Positions 56,250-64,000 of a DNA stretch of 64,000 nucleotides are shown here, in pieces. Every line of letters starts with the position of its first letter. The stretch's first letter is position 1. The DNA comes from Sphingomonas lutea (lineage in GTDB: Bacteria > Pseudomonadota > Alphaproteobacteria > Sphingomonadales > Sphingomonadaceae): assembly GCF_014396785.1 (NCBI RefSeq), contig NZ_CP060718.1, positions 516,501 through 580,500 of the forward strand, given 5' to 3'. The notes beneath the pieces are model-generated. The model had not been told where the DNA came from. It saw only the letters and a list, made by a program, of their open reading frames with translations, and did not search any database. The translations under genes and the position numbers were made by a program.

Positions 56250-57239
56250 CTAGGCCGGCGTGAAGCGAGGTTCAGACTTCAGGACGTCGAGTAACAAGGG
56301 CGTCGCCGGGCGCGTGCTGGCCGTTACAATCTCCGAGAGTTGCGCACAGGCTTTTAAATAGGTTGTAAGCGCACTGGCATTTAATCTGATGGAGCCATCA
56401 AGACCCTCGGCGGTGCAGCCGGTTACGCGTGCGGCAGTGAATGCCAATTGCTGGAGCAGGTCGGCGGGACTCCCGGAGGGCTGCTGAAACTCCTGCGACC
56501 AGAGAATGGACGAATCTCGGCCTGACTTGAGTGTCAAGGCGGCGTCGGCTGCGCTCGACGCCAAAACCGTGATCAGCAGGTCTGCGTCTTTGGAATGCGT
56601 GGCATCGACCATCCGAACCCCAAGTGCGCTCGATGCATTAAGTTCGCTTAGTTTCGTGGTGAGTTCGTTCGCGAGCTTTTGCGACGCCGGGTGCTCGGCC
56701 GCTGGAATCACGGAAAGAACCGTGTCTCCATGTTTTACCGACCACGGTCTCCAGACAAACAGTCCGGCGGCAACCAGTGCAACGATTGCCACTATAGCAA
56801 CCGATTGCAGGGATATTCGCCAGCGGCTCGGCGCACTTTCCGATGCCGGCCGCGGTGCGCCGGTGACCGTATCTATCGCGATATGAAGTTCGCGTAAGCG
56901 TGGCGCGGACAGCTTGCCGCCCGGCGCTGTCAAAGTGTGGAACTGCCGAAAGCCCAAAGGCGCTTCGGTGCCATCTATAGATAGGGGTACGAGTCGCCCC
57001 CGGTCCCGCCCTGCTGCAGCCTCATCGCGCACCCATGCGCTTTCAATCGATTCCCTTGACCAGAGGACAAGGACTGCGTCGGCGTCACCGAGCGCTCGCT
57101 CAATTTCCCTGCTGAATTCGGCGCCACCGTGGATACGCTGGTCCCACCAGACGCTGTGCCCGGATTTTTCAAGGGTCTTGGCTATCGAACGCGCCGCAGT
57201 CGCGTTGACTCGATCGTAGCTTAGGAACACGTTCGCCAT
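56250..57239 (-). CDS. TIR-domain membrane protein, C-terminally truncated
   Basis: 329 aa. TIR domain (MANVFLSYDRVNATAARSIA, GHSVWWDQRIHGGAEFSREI, SAWVRDEAAAG), a membrane helix at about 150-172, then a degenerate TolB-like region. It ends RFTPA at TAG 56252 where the paralogue at 52921 continues into TPRs; the in-frame sequence after it (SKLLLAEAEMTD) is TPR-like. If one C is added and one T removed, ALVKALLAEAEM results. Start ATG 57239. Confidence 0.75.
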   Translation of the reverse strand: MANVFLSYDRVNATAARSIAKTLEKSGHSVWWDQRIHGGAEFSREIERALGDADAVLVLWSRESIESAWVRDEAAAGRDRGRLVPLSIDGTEAPLGFRQFHTLTAPGGKLSAPRLRELHIAIDTVTGAPRPASESAPSRWRISLQSVAIVAIVALVAAGLFVWRPWSVKHGDTVLSVIPAAEHPASQKLANELTTKLSELNASSALGVRMVDATHSKDADLLITVLASSAADAALTLKSGRDSSILWSQEFQQPSGSPADLLQQLAFTAARVTGCTAEGLDGSIRLNASALTTYLKACAQLSEIVTASTRPATPLLLDVLKSEPRFTPA

Positions 57240-57358
57240 TCGGCAGCCCCTGCCTGGCCATTCAGCTTCTGATGGCAGTGGTGCATCATGTCTGCAATGG
57301 GCGAAGGGCCACATGTGCCAGCAGGCCCCCTAAGCACGGCTTGGCCAATGTCGGGCTG

Positions 57359-57580
57359 ATGCTAGTCGTTCTCCCGGCTACTCTCTTGGATTTGGCACTG
57401 CGGCCACAGGAGGCACCTGGTTCGTTCGTCTTGATGCCAGACTCGCTCGGCTATTATGGAAATCACGCCACATTCTTCGGCGTCAGCGCCGTCATAATCG
57501 CGGCACTCCTGTCGTGGCTCGGGGCCTTCCTCGACCGCCGCCGCGCCGACCGAAAAAAGGGCCCAGACGAATCAAGCTGA
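57359..57580 (+). CDS. small membrane protein, uncertain
   Basis: 73 aa from ATG 57359 (MLVVLPATLLDLALRPQEAP); the frame opens earlier at 57272. Hydrophobic segments at about 1-13 and 36-56, then RRRADRKKG. It ends just before copy 4 of the dispersed repeat. No known family, low support. Confidence 0.4.
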   Translation: MLVVLPATLLDLALRPQEAPGSFVLMPDSLGYYGNHATFFGVSAVIIAALLSWLGAFLDRRRADRKKGPDESS

Positions 57581-57694
57581 TTGTCCGCAATGGGTGGAAA
57601 GCGGACAATCCCTTAGGTCCGGCCAAGCTCGCTCGGGGAAGCACGCGGCCACCCCAAGCGTTAATGCGCAGATTAGGGCGAACAAGGCTGCCAT
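57572..57694 (-). CDS. 40-aa lipoprotein-like frame ending in a repeat
   Basis: ATG 57694 gives MAALFALICALTLGVAACFP, a lipoprotein-like leader with cysteine at 18, and then runs through copy 4 of the inverted repeat to a stop. It looks like a gene truncated by the repeat; whether it is translated is uncertain. Confidence 0.3.
   Translation of the reverse strand: MAALFALICALTLGVAACFPERAWPDLRDCPLSTHCGQSA
57581..57608. repeat. dispersed inverted repeat, copy 4 (reversed)
   Basis: GTCCGCAATGGGTGGAAAGCGGAC within TT/AA flanks, the reverse complement of the form at 29784-30210, with intact arms. Confidence 0.75.
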
Positions 57695-57962
57695 GCCCGC
57701 AACGTCAGACGCGGGAATCATTGCCCGCTGCTGTTCATCAACTGCCAAAGGATCGCGCGCGTCCCGACGTCAGGTACGGTGGCGCAACCCGCCAAAATGG
57801 CCATCCCAAATAAGGCCAGCCGTGTCCCCACCAAGAGTGCCGATCAGGCGTTTCGCTTGCCGAACTCGCGGTTGATAGCCAGCGCACCGAGGGTGCAGAG
57901 CACGCCCGAAAGCAAGTAAAGCCCGACCGACCAGAGGCCGAAGCGGCTCGCGAGGAACAAAG

Positions 57963-59174
57963 CTACCAGGGGGCGAAACCGGCCCCGAGGAACCAGGCCG
58001 AATTGGAGACGATCGCCGCGCCGGTGTAACGGTAATGAGGCGCGAAGCTGCTGTTGATGACGCCCGCTGCCTGGCCGAAGGCGAGGCCGAGGAGAACGAA
58101 GCCGCTCAGCATGTAGATGGCCTCACCGATTCCGCCGGCGGCGAGGAGCTGGGGAGCGAAGCCACTATAGGCGCCGATCAGGCCCGCCGACACTCCAAGC
58201 AAAGCGCGGCGACCGACGCGGTCCGCGATCATCCCGCCAGCGAGCATGGCGATGACGCAGACGACGGCGCCAACCGCCTCGAGCAGGAGGAAGCGCACCA
58301 GGCTTTCGTCGGTCGTCAACTGTACCCAGGACAGCGGGAAGACGGTGACGAGATGGAACAGGGCGAAGCTGGCCAACGGCGCGAATGCGCCCAGAGCGAT
58401 CGTGCGCCATTCCTTGCGCAATGTCTCGAACGGCTCGGAAGGCTGGAGCTCGCGATTCTCGAACAGGCGCGTGAACTCGGGCGTGGCGACGATGCGCAGG
58501 CGCGCGAACAAGGCGACGACGTTGATCGCCAGCGCGACGAAGAAGGGATAGCGCCAGCCCCACCGGAGGAAGTCCTCAGGGGTCAGAAGCGCAAGGAAAT
58601 AAGCGAACAAGGCGCTGGCGACGATCAGACCGAGCGGCGCGCCCAATTGCGGGATCATCGCATACCAGCCGCGATGCTTCTGCGGCGCGTTCAAGGACAG
58701 GAGTGAGGGCAGACCGTCCCAGGCGCCGCCAAGCGCGATGCCCTGGCAGAGGCGGAAAAAGCCGAGGATCCAGATGCTGAGCGCGCCGACCTGTGCATAG
58801 CCGGGCAATAGCGCGATCGCCATGGTCGAGCCTCCCAGCAGGAAGAGCGCGAGGGTTAGCTTCACCCCACGACCGTGCCTCTGATCGAGCCAGGTGAACA
58901 GCAACGTGCCGATCGGCCGCCCGACGAAGGCGAGGGCGAACAACGCGAATGAGTAGAGCGTCCCTGTCAGCGGATCGACGAAGGGGAAAACGTAGAACGG
59001 AAACACCAGAACGGATGCGATTGCGTAGACGAAAAAATCGAAGAACTCACTCGTCCGGCCGATGATCACGCCGATCGCGATATCGCGCGGCTCAATATGG
59101 TCGTGGCGGGTGTTGACCACGCGGGCGTCGCGTTCGAGCGGGGTCGAATTAGCGGCCGACGGTGTAACGCTCAT
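57963..59174 (-). CDS. MFS transporter, truncated by probable paired indels
   Basis: 403 aa as read, about 443 aa if intact. MFS sugar/organic-acid family: GVIIGRTSEFFDFFVYAIAS, FVGRPIGTLLFTWLDQRHGR, GFFRLCQGIALGGAWDGLPS, GGMIADRVGRRALLG. It ends at GAGFAPW-stop (57963), but the same frame beyond the stop (LFLASRFGLWSVGLYLLSGV, INREFGKRNA, stop 57843) is clearly the last helix; a missing C at 57969-57973 and an extra T at about 57957-57960 would join them as APLVALFLAS. ATG 59174; ATG 59186 possible. Confidence 0.85.
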   Translation of the reverse strand: MSVTPSAANSTPLERDARVVNTRHDHIEPRDIAIGVIIGRTSEFFDFFVYAIASVLVFPFYVFPFVDPLTGTLYSFALFALAFVGRPIGTLLFTWLDQRHGRGVKLTLALFLLGGSTMAIALLPGYAQVGALSIWILGFFRLCQGIALGGAWDGLPSLLSLNAPQKHRGWYAMIPQLGAPLGLIVASALFAYFLALLTPEDFLRWGWRYPFFVALAINVVALFARLRIVATPEFTRLFENRELQPSEPFETLRKEWRTIALGAFAPLASFALFHLVTVFPLSWVQLTTDESLVRFLLLEAVGAVVCVIAMLAGGMIADRVGRRALLGVSAGLIGAYSGFAPQLLAAGGIGEAIYMLSGFVLLGLAFGQAAGVINSSFAPHYRYTGAAIVSNSAWFLGAGFAPW

Positions 59175-59276
59175 CCTTGCGTGCATCCTCTTGAGGCGCG
59201 GCCCTCCTTCGCGCGGCGCGCGTAGCAAGGCAAGGCCGGAAAATGTTTTCAATAAGCCGCAACCCGCCTAGCGGAC

Positions 59277-59290
59277 TTGACCGATGTCAA
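59277..59290. promoter_or_regulatory. FNR/FixK-type palindrome between the MFS gene and cyoA
   Basis: TTGAC-CGAT-GTCAA, a perfect TTGAC-N4-GTCAA site of the CRP/FNR superfamily. It lies 36 bases upstream of the cyoA ATG and 103 bases upstream of the MFS ATG on the other strand, so it could regulate either or both. Confidence 0.6.
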
Positions 59291-59325
59291 ATGTCGAATC
59301 GCCGCGGCCTCTATATGGGCGGGTC

Positions 59326-60480
59326 ATGAAAGAGCAGATGTCCTTGCGGTTTGGCCGCGCACGATTGCTAGGCGTGGTGGCCGCCGCGGCGCTGCTGCTC
59401 GGCGCATGCCAGCGCGCGGTGCTCGACCCCGCCGGCGACGTGGCGCGGCAGCAGCGCGACATCATCTATGTTTCGACCGGGCTGATGCTGCTGATCATCG
59501 TTCCAGTGATGATCCTGATTGTCGTCTTTGCCTGGCGCTATCGCAAGGGCAAGGGCGGAACCTACGACCCCGAGTTCGACCACTCGACGAGCCTGGAATT
59601 GGTGATTTGGTCGGCCCCCCTGCTGATTATCATCGCACTGGGCGCACTAACCTGGTCGAGCACGCATTTGCTCGATCCGTTCCGTCCGCTCGACCGCATC
59701 GAAGCCGGCCAGGGCGCCGACGCGCCGATGGAAAAGCCAATGCCGATCCAGGTCGTGTCGATGGACTGGAAATGGCTGTTCATCTACCCCGAACTCGGGA
59801 TCGCGACGGTCAACGAGCTGGTGCTTCCGGTCAATCGCCAGGTGCGTTTCGACATTACCTCGACAAACATGATGAACACTTTTTATGCGCCGACGCTAGC
59901 GGGCATGATCTATGCCATGCCCGGCATGCAGAGCCAGCTCCACGCTGTGCTCAACCGGCCCGGCGAATATTCGGGCATGTCGGCGAATTATAGCGGTGCC
60001 GGCTTCAGCGACATGACCTTCAAGCTACGCGGCGTCGACAATGCCGGCTTCGCGCGTTGGGCGCAGGGGGTGAAGGGTTCGGGGCGGGCGCTCGACCTCG
60101 CCACCTATCAGCGCCTCGAACGGCGAAGCGAGAAGGTTCCGCCGATCAGCTTCGCCGCGGTCGACGGCGACCTCTATCGCCGGATTCTCGAGCGTTGCGT
60201 CAAGCCGGGAACCCCCTGCATGTCGCAGATCATGGCGCACGACAGGGGCGAGGCCCGGCACATGCCGCCGCGCGGAAGCTCGATGCCGCAGCACGGCAAA
60301 CCCGAAGGTGCGCTGATGAAGTCGCCGCAAGAGAAAGGCGCGGTGCGCAACAATAACCGCTTCGGCCGCGACGAGGCCGAGCTGCCCGCCACCAAGCCCG
60401 CACCCGAGAGCGAGGACCGAAACATGTCCGCGCTCGACGTTGAACAGCTGCTTTCCGGAGACCCAGCGACCCGTGTCTGA
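59326..60480 (+). CDS. cyoA: cytochrome bo3 ubiquinol oxidase subunit II
   Basis: 384 aa. A lipoprotein signal ([16 protein letters not shown]) and two membrane helices precede a cupredoxin domain without the CuA cysteines ([40 protein letters not shown]), as expected for a quinol oxidase. The C-terminus is a long His/Met/Pro-rich extension ([17 protein letters not shown]), unusual for CyoA. ATG 59326 chosen; the next gene overlaps its stop. Confidence 0.94.
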   Translation: MKEQMSLRFGRARLLGVVAAAALLLGACQRAVLDPAGDVARQQRDIIYVSTGLMLLIIVPVMILIVVFAWRYRKGKGGTYDPEFDHSTSLELVIWSAPLLIIIALGALTWSSTHLLDPFRPLDRIEAGQGADAPMEKPMPIQVVSMDWKWLFIYPELGIATVNELVLPVNRQVRFDITSTNMMNTFYAPTLAGMIYAMPGMQSQLHAVLNRPGEYSGMSANYSGAGFSDMTFKLRGVDNAGFARWAQGVKGSGRALDLATYQRLERRSEKVPPISFAAVDGDLYRRILERCVKPGTPCMSQIMAHDRGEARHMPPRGSSMPQHGKPEGALMKSPQEKGAVRNNNRFGRDEAELPATKPAPESEDRNMSALDVEQLLSGDPATRV

Positions 60481-62473
60481 CCAACCGCTCTCCAAGATCA
60501 TTTTCGGCCGCCTGACGTGGGAGTCTTTTCCCGTTCACGAGCCGATCCTCATCGGCACCTTCGCGGTGGTCGCCTTGCTCGGCATCGGGATCGCCGGCGC
60601 GGTGACCAAATATAAGCTGTGGGGCTGGCTGTGGCGCGAGTGGTTTACCACCATCGACCACAAGAAGATCGGGATCATGTACACGATCCTGGGCATCATC
60701 ATGCTGCTGCGGGGCTTTGCCGACGCGCTGATGATGCGGCTGCAGCAGTCGATGGCATTCGCCGGCAACGAGGGTTACCTCAACGCCCACCACTACGATC
60801 AGATCTTCACCGCGCACGGGACGATCATGATCTTCTTCGTCGCCATTCCGCTGATTGCGGGCGTGATCAATTATGTCATGCCGCTGCAGATCGGCGCTCG
60901 CGACGTCGCCTTCCCCTATCTCAACAATTTGAGCTTCTGGCTCACCGTGTCGGGAGCAGTGCTGGTCATGATCAGCCTGTTCGTGGGCGAATTCTCGACC
61001 GCGGGCTGGCTTAACTATGTGCCCGTCGCGAACCTCCAGAACAGTCCCGGGACCGGACCCGATTACTATCTGTGGGCGCTACAGATAGCAGGGATAGGAA
61101 CGACCCTGTCGGCCATCAACATCGTCACCACGATCATCAAGATGCGCGCGCCGGGCATGACGATGATGAAGATGCCGGTATTCACCTGGACGGCACTGTG
61201 TAGCCAGGTGCTGGCGATCGCGATCTTCCCGGCACTGACCGGCGCCTTCGCGATGCTCATGCTCGACCGCTACCTGGGTATGAATTTCTTTACCAACGAC
61301 CTTGGCGGCAACCCGATGATGTACTGGAATCTGGTATGGATCTGGGGTCACCCGGAGGTCTACGTCCTCATCCTGCCGGTGTTCGGGATTTACTCCGAGA
61401 TCACCTCGACCTTCTCCGGCAAGCGACTGTTCGGCTATTCGTCGATGGTCTATGCGACCGTGGTCATCACAATCCTCAGCTATCTCGTGTGGCTCCACCA
61501 TTTCTTCACCATGGGATCGGGCGCCAGCGTCAACAGTTTCTTCGGCATTGCGACGATGGTCATTGCCATCCCGACGGGTGCGAAAATCTTCAACTGGCTG
61601 TTCACCATGTACCGCGGCGAAATCCGCATGGAGCTGCCGATGATGTGGGTCATCGCCTTCATGCTGACCTTCGTGGTCGGCGGGATGACGGGCGTGCTTC
61701 TCGCGGTGCCGCCGGCCGACTTCGTGCTCCACAACTCGCTGTTCCTTGTCGCCCATTTCCACAACGTCATCATCGGCGGCGTCGTGTTCGGCCTGTTTGC
61801 CGGCATGTATTACTGGTTCCCCAAGGCGTTCGGCTTCAAGCTTGACGAGTTTTGGGGGAAGGTGACTTTCTGGGGCTGGGTCGTTGGCTATTGGGTCGCC
61901 TGGACGCCGATCTACATCGTCGGATTGATGGGGACGACGCGTCGCGTGCGCCAGTTCGACGACCCAAGCTTGCAGATCTGGTTCATCATCGCCGGCATCG
62001 GCGCATTGATTATTTTGGTCGGGATCCTGGCCTTTGTCATCCAGATCGCGGTCAGCATCAAGAACCGCGAGAAGCTGCGCGACACGACCGGCGACCCGTG
62101 GAACGGGCGGACCCTCGAATGGTCGACCTCCTCGCCGCCGCCGCCGTATAATTTCGCCTTCACGCCGGTCGTCCACGAGCTCGATGCCTGGTACGACATG
62201 AAGAAGCGCGGCTACCAGCGGCCGAACCGCGGGTTCAAGGCGATCCATATGCCCAGGAATACCGGCGCCGGTGTGGTCCTCGCCGGGCTGGCGACCGTGC
62301 TGGGCTTCGCGATGGTCTGGTACATCTGGTGGCTCGCCGCGGTGGCGGTCGCCGGTCTGCTTGCCGTCGCGATCGGGCACAGCTTCAACTACAACCGCGA
62401 TTATTACATCCCGGTGGAAGAGGTGAAGCGCGAGGAGCAGGCGCGGACGCAGCAGCTAACGGCGGGGGCCTGA
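60473..62473 (+). CDS. cyoB: cytochrome bo3 ubiquinol oxidase subunit I
   Basis: 666-aa catalytic subunit that oxidises ubiquinol and pumps protons. [30 protein letters not shown] (CuB His, cross-linked Tyr), [10 protein letters not shown] and [12 protein letters not shown] carry the haem and copper ligands. GTG 60473 overlaps the cyoA stop; the frame's earlier start is inside cyoA. Complete. Confidence 0.97.
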   Translation: MSDQPLSKIIFGRLTWESFPVHEPILIGTFAVVALLGIGIAGAVTKYKLWGWLWREWFTTIDHKKIGIMYTILGIIMLLRGFADALMMRLQQSMAFAGNEGYLNAHHYDQIFTAHGTIMIFFVAIPLIAGVINYVMPLQIGARDVAFPYLNNLSFWLTVSGAVLVMISLFVGEFSTAGWLNYVPVANLQNSPGTGPDYYLWALQIAGIGTTLSAINIVTTIIKMRAPGMTMMKMPVFTWTALCSQVLAIAIFPALTGAFAMLMLDRYLGMNFFTNDLGGNPMMYWNLVWIWGHPEVYVLILPVFGIYSEITSTFSGKRLFGYSSMVYATVVITILSYLVWLHHFFTMGSGASVNSFFGIATMVIAIPTGAKIFNWLFTMYRGEIRMELPMMWVIAFMLTFVVGGMTGVLLAVPPADFVLHNSLFLVAHFHNVIIGGVVFGLFAGMYYWFPKAFGFKLDEFWGKVTFWGWVVGYWVAWTPIYIVGLMGTTRRVRQFDDPSLQIWFIIAGIGALIILVGILAFVIQIAVSIKNREKLRDTTGDPWNGRTLEWSTSSPPPPYNFAFTPVVHELDAWYDMKKRGYQRPNRGFKAIHMPRNTGAGVVLAGLATVLGFAMVWYIWWLAAVAVAGLLAVAIGHSFNYNRDYYIPVEEVKREEQARTQQLTAGA

Positions 62474-62476
62474 ACC

Positions 62477-63112
62477 ATGGAAACCACCGCAGGCAAGATC
62501 GCAGCAAGCGAGGCACCGCTCTTCTACGAGACCGGCGAGGGGCACGAGGCGCATCCGGCGAGCCCGACGCTGCTGGGTTTCTGGATATACCTCATGAGCG
62601 ACGCTTTGCTGTTCGCTTCGATTTTCGCGACCTTCGGCGTGCTGGGCACGAGCTATGCAGGCGGGCCGACCCCGCGCGACATTTTCGACCTGCCGCTTGT
62701 CGCGCTCAACACGGCGATCCTGCTCGTCTCATCGGTCACCTACGGCTTCTCGATGCTGGCGATGGAGCGCGGCGAAATTCGCACCGTCCAAGCGTGGCTG
62801 GCGGTGACCGCGCTACTGGGCCTGAGCTTCGTGGGGGTCGAGCTCTATGAGTTCAGCCATCTGATCGCGGAAGGCGCGACGCCGCAGCGCAGCGGCTTCC
62901 TCTCAGCCTTCTTCACCTTGGTCGGTACCCACGGCGCTCACGTCACCTTCGGCATCATCTGGATAGGGGTGATGCTGGTCCAGGTGCAGAAGCGCGGACT
63001 GATCGCGGAGAACCGCCGGCGGCTCTTGTGCCTCAGCATGTTCTGGCATTTTCTCGACGTCGTGTGGATCGGCGTCTTCACCTATGTTTACCTGCTAGGA
63101 ATGCTGCGATGA
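62477..63112 (+). CDS. cyoC: cytochrome bo3 ubiquinol oxidase subunit III
   Basis: 211 aa, five helices, subunit III of the quinol oxidase (GFWIYLMSDALLFASIFATF, VGTHGAHVTFGIIWI, FWHFLDVVWIGVFTYVYLLG). Starts three bases after cyoB. Complete; overlaps cyoD by four bases. Confidence 0.95.
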   Translation: METTAGKIAASEAPLFYETGEGHEAHPASPTLLGFWIYLMSDALLFASIFATFGVLGTSYAGGPTPRDIFDLPLVALNTAILLVSSVTYGFSMLAMERGEIRTVQAWLAVTALLGLSFVGVELYEFSHLIAEGATPQRSGFLSAFFTLVGTHGAHVTFGIIWIGVMLVQVQKRGLIAENRRRLLCLSMFWHFLDVVWIGVFTYVYLLGMLR

Positions 63113-63486
63113 GCGCCGAACGCCGCGACATGGACGCCCCGCTGGCAATCGAGGGCCACGGCTCGCGCAAAAGCTACTTGGTCGGTTTCCTGCTGTCGGT
63201 GGTGCTGACCGCCATCCCCTTCTGGCTAGTAATGAGCAATGTGCTGGAGAATCCCGGCGCGACCTCGGCGCTGGTTATCCTGTTCGCGGTGCTTCAGATC
63301 CTCGTTCACACATTCTGCTTCCTGCATGTCAACACACAGGCTGAGGGCGGGTGGACGATGCTGGCTTACATCTTCACCGCGGTGATCCTCTTGATCACGA
63401 TCGCGGGGTCGCTGTGGATCATGTACCACCTCAATTCGAACATGATGCCGGGGATGATGCCTGGGCAGATGGCCGAAACGCCGTGA
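63109..63486 (+). CDS. cyoD: cytochrome bo3 ubiquinol oxidase subunit IV
   Basis: 125 aa, three helices, with the subunit IV pattern (SYLVGFLLSVVLTAIPFWLV, LVHTFCFLHVNTQAEGGW) and a Met-rich C-terminus (MMPGMMPGQM). ATG 63109 overlaps the cyoC stop. Its TGA overlaps the GTG of the next gene. Confidence 0.93.
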   Translation: MSAERRDMDAPLAIEGHGSRKSYLVGFLLSVVLTAIPFWLVMSNVLENPGATSALVILFAVLQILVHTFCFLHVNTQAEGGWTMLAYIFTAVILLITIAGSLWIMYHLNSNMMPGMMPGQMAETP

Positions 63487-64000
63487 CTCGAATGCGGGCG
63501 GGCCGGCTCGTTCTGCCCGCCTTGTGCCTGGCCTTCGCCCTGCTGTTCGGTGCGCTGGGCGTGTGGCAGGTCGAGCGCCTGCGGTGGAAGCTGGATTTGA
63601 TCGAGCGGGTGGAGACGCGGCTGGCGCAGTCTGCGGTCGACGTTCCGGCCACCATAGACCCCAAGCAGTTCGAATATCGGCGCGTGCGAGTTAGTGGCAC
63701 CTTTCTCCACGATCGCGAAACCTTGGTCGAGGCGTTGACCGAGCATGGGCCGGGGCATTGGGTGATGACGCCGTTGCGGACGGAGCGCGGGCTGATCCTG
63801 ATCAATCGGGGCTTCGTTCCACAAGGCCGGACCGCCGTGGGGACCGACAGACAGGCACAGGTCGAAGGGCTGGTGCGCCTGAGCGAGCCGAAGGGGCGGT
63901 TTTTACGCGCCAATCGGCCTGCCGAGAACCGATGGTACAGCCGGGATGTGGCGGCAATCGCAGAGGCGAGGGACCTGGGATCTATAGCCCCCTTTTTTAT
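63483..64000 (+). CDS. SURF1-family protein of the cyo operon (partial, runs off the window)
   Basis: GTG 63483 overlaps the cyoD stop. The first 172 codons read MTRMRAGRLVLPALCLAFAL (helix), then GVWQVERLRWKLDLIERVET, then RRVRVSGTFLHDRETLVEAL and LILINRGFVPQGRT, the SURF1 pattern. The C-terminal helix lies past the window. Differs from the aa3-linked SURF1 at 14801. Confidence 0.88.
   Translation, partial: MTRMRAGRLVLPALCLAFALLFGALGVWQVERLRWKLDLIERVETRLAQSAVDVPATIDPKQFEYRRVRVSGTFLHDRETLVEALTEHGPGHWVMTPLRTERGLILINRGFVPQGRTAVGTDRQAQVEGLVRLSEPKGRFLRANRPAENRWYSRDVAAIAEARDLGSIAPFF

Overview
The window looks like a chromosomal segment of a high-GC alphaproteobacterium of the order Sphingomonadales. 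The reasons are two PEP-CTERM proteins with the sphingomonad PEPxxWAMM variant, an aa3 oxidase locus of the coxB-coxA-ctaB-ctaG-coxC-DUF983-SURF1 type, and TonB receptors and TIR-TPR proteins typical of this group. No rRNA is present; there are two tRNA-Ser genes. The calls come from reading the sequence and translations; no database search was run.

Bases 1-25000 are conserved core. A minus-strand operon with nearly every stop overlapping the next start runs pyrE - serine hydrolase - VOC protein - pdxJ - 84-aa membrane protein - acpS - lepB - next gene. Facing it is the aa3 cytochrome oxidase locus (coxB, coxA; then, beyond folding and peptidase genes, ctaB, a 40-aa protein, ctaG, coxC, DUF983, SURF1), an M16 peptidase, a methyltransferase, and ccmAB with a metallopeptidase. 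At 19.2-23.7 kb lies a coherent unit: dipZ, a FAS1 protein, a SigK-like ECF sigma factor, an RskA-like anti-sigma factor and a Tat-exported MsrB. Three promoter-like sites with one pattern (GCRTCC - 16 nt - CGTA) sit in front of dipZ, FAS1 and msrB. This resembles the mycobacterial SigK/RskA regulon.

Bases 25181-31676 are a small integrative element in tRNA-Ser(GCT). It has a 14-bp direct repeat at its ends, a P4-type integrase, an AlpA-like regulator and a translationally coupled mini-operon that includes a HUH-like replication protein. Bases 31.7-58 kb are a long accessory region: a GltB-like FMN protein, a J-domain protein with a decayed copy of its 3' end, two PEP-CTERM genes, a GGDEF protein, a second tyrosine recombinase, a trypsin-like autotransporter, a partner-switching signalling locus (RsbW-like kinase, FecR, OmpA, CHASE2-PP2C, MBL, STAS), DUF3597/DUF937/dodecin genes, a TonB receptor, and two membrane-bound TIR-TPR proteins. 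Bases 57.8-64 kb hold an MFS transporter and a cyoABCD ubiquinol oxidase operon with its own SURF1, preceded by a perfect TTGAC-N4-GTCAA (FNR/FixK-type) palindrome.

Caution: at least seven genes (ctaG, dipZ, PEP-CTERM 2, the autotransporter twice, the MBL protein, the TonB receptor twice, the MFS transporter) are broken by one-base length differences in short homopolymers, mostly a missing G or C. This looks more like consensus error than biology, so the broken genes are described as the intact proteins they probably encode.
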